Below, piece after piece: positions 5,198 to 5,230 of a stretch of DNA of 5,230 nt. The first letter of the stretch is position 1; every line of letters begins with the position of its first letter. Source of the stretch: JAYUKV01 sp043764135 (GTDB lineage Bacteria; Patescibacteriota; JACMRA01); NCBI GenBank assembly GCA_043764135.1, contig JAYUKV010000023.1, positions 1-5,230 on the forward strand, written 5' to 3'. Both the position numbers and the translations under genes were made by a program. The notes below the pieces were generated by a model. That model ran no database searches. It saw nothing but the letters and a program-made list of their open reading frames with translations, and was not told the DNA's origin.

Positions 5198-5230
5198 ATG
5201 AGATATAGTAATGATTTAAGAAAAAAAGTT
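5198..5230 (+). CDS. 5' end of an IS630-family transposase (partial, runs off right edge)
   Basis: From the ATG at 5198 the frame reads MRYSNDLRKKV and stays open to the window edge. This closely follows the conserved N-terminus of IS630-family transposases (YS-x-DLRKKV near the start), which leads into a helix-turn-helix DNA-binding domain and then a DDE catalytic domain, both outside the window. IS630 elements insert at TA dinucleotides and have terminal inverted repeats. The left end of this one must lie in 5017-5197, but without the right end it cannot be placed; TA steps at 5137-5140 are one candidate. There is no Shine-Dalgarno site. Only 11 residues are visible, yet the motif is distinctive. 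The element reads away from the helicase gene. Confidence 0.7.
   Translation, partial: MRYSNDLRKKV

Noticed and set aside
1..5230. tRNA, rRNA, CRISPR array or riboswitch
   Set aside because: No cloverleaf, regularly spaced repeats or known conserved RNA motif was seen on either strand.

Overview
This is an AT-rich window with three complete protein genes and two partial transposase genes cut off at the edges. The two partial genes both point out of the window, so the central 5 kb looks like cargo lying between two insertion sequences, as is common on plasmids and in other accessory DNA. The host is probably a cyanobacterium, though this is an inference. It rests on the resemblance of the left transposase start to one I remember from cyanobacteria, on the lack of Shine-Dalgarno sites at three of the five starts, and on sigma70-type promoters; no ribosomal or other marker gene is present to settle it.

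Layout, left to right. Positions 1-43 (minus) hold the first 14 codons of a probable DDE transposase, with a good promoter at 108-136. Positions 201-632 (plus) encode an unrecognised 143-residue soluble protein, followed by a terminator-like hairpin. Positions 758-1426 (plus) encode a 222-residue membrane-anchored protein with an internally duplicated cysteine-pair domain. That gene has a near-consensus promoter (TTGACA, 17 bp, TATTAT) and a strong intrinsic terminator, so it is a self-contained transcription unit. Positions 1552-5016 (minus) encode an 1154-residue SF2 helicase that converges on the membrane protein gene and has its own terminator at 1503-1544. Positions 5198-5230 (plus) hold the first 11 codons of an IS630-type transposase with its own promoter.

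The helicase is the centrepiece. It has a full set of SF2 motifs and an HA2-like segment of DEAH/RHA (HrpA/HrpB) helicases right after the motor, but a DEAD rather than DEAH motif II. About 600 further residues match nothing I recognise. Its job could be plasmid replication, RNA handling or defence; the sequence alone does not decide. Its upstream region carries an 18-bp palindrome that looks like an operator, squeezed between the helicase start and the IS630 element.

The two plus-strand genes share a similar translation-start context (AGGCA, then ACACAATGG). The membrane protein gene is clearly richer in G+C than the helicase gene in the stretches I counted, which fits a mosaic origin. I see no rRNA, tRNA, CRISPR array or recognisable riboswitch.
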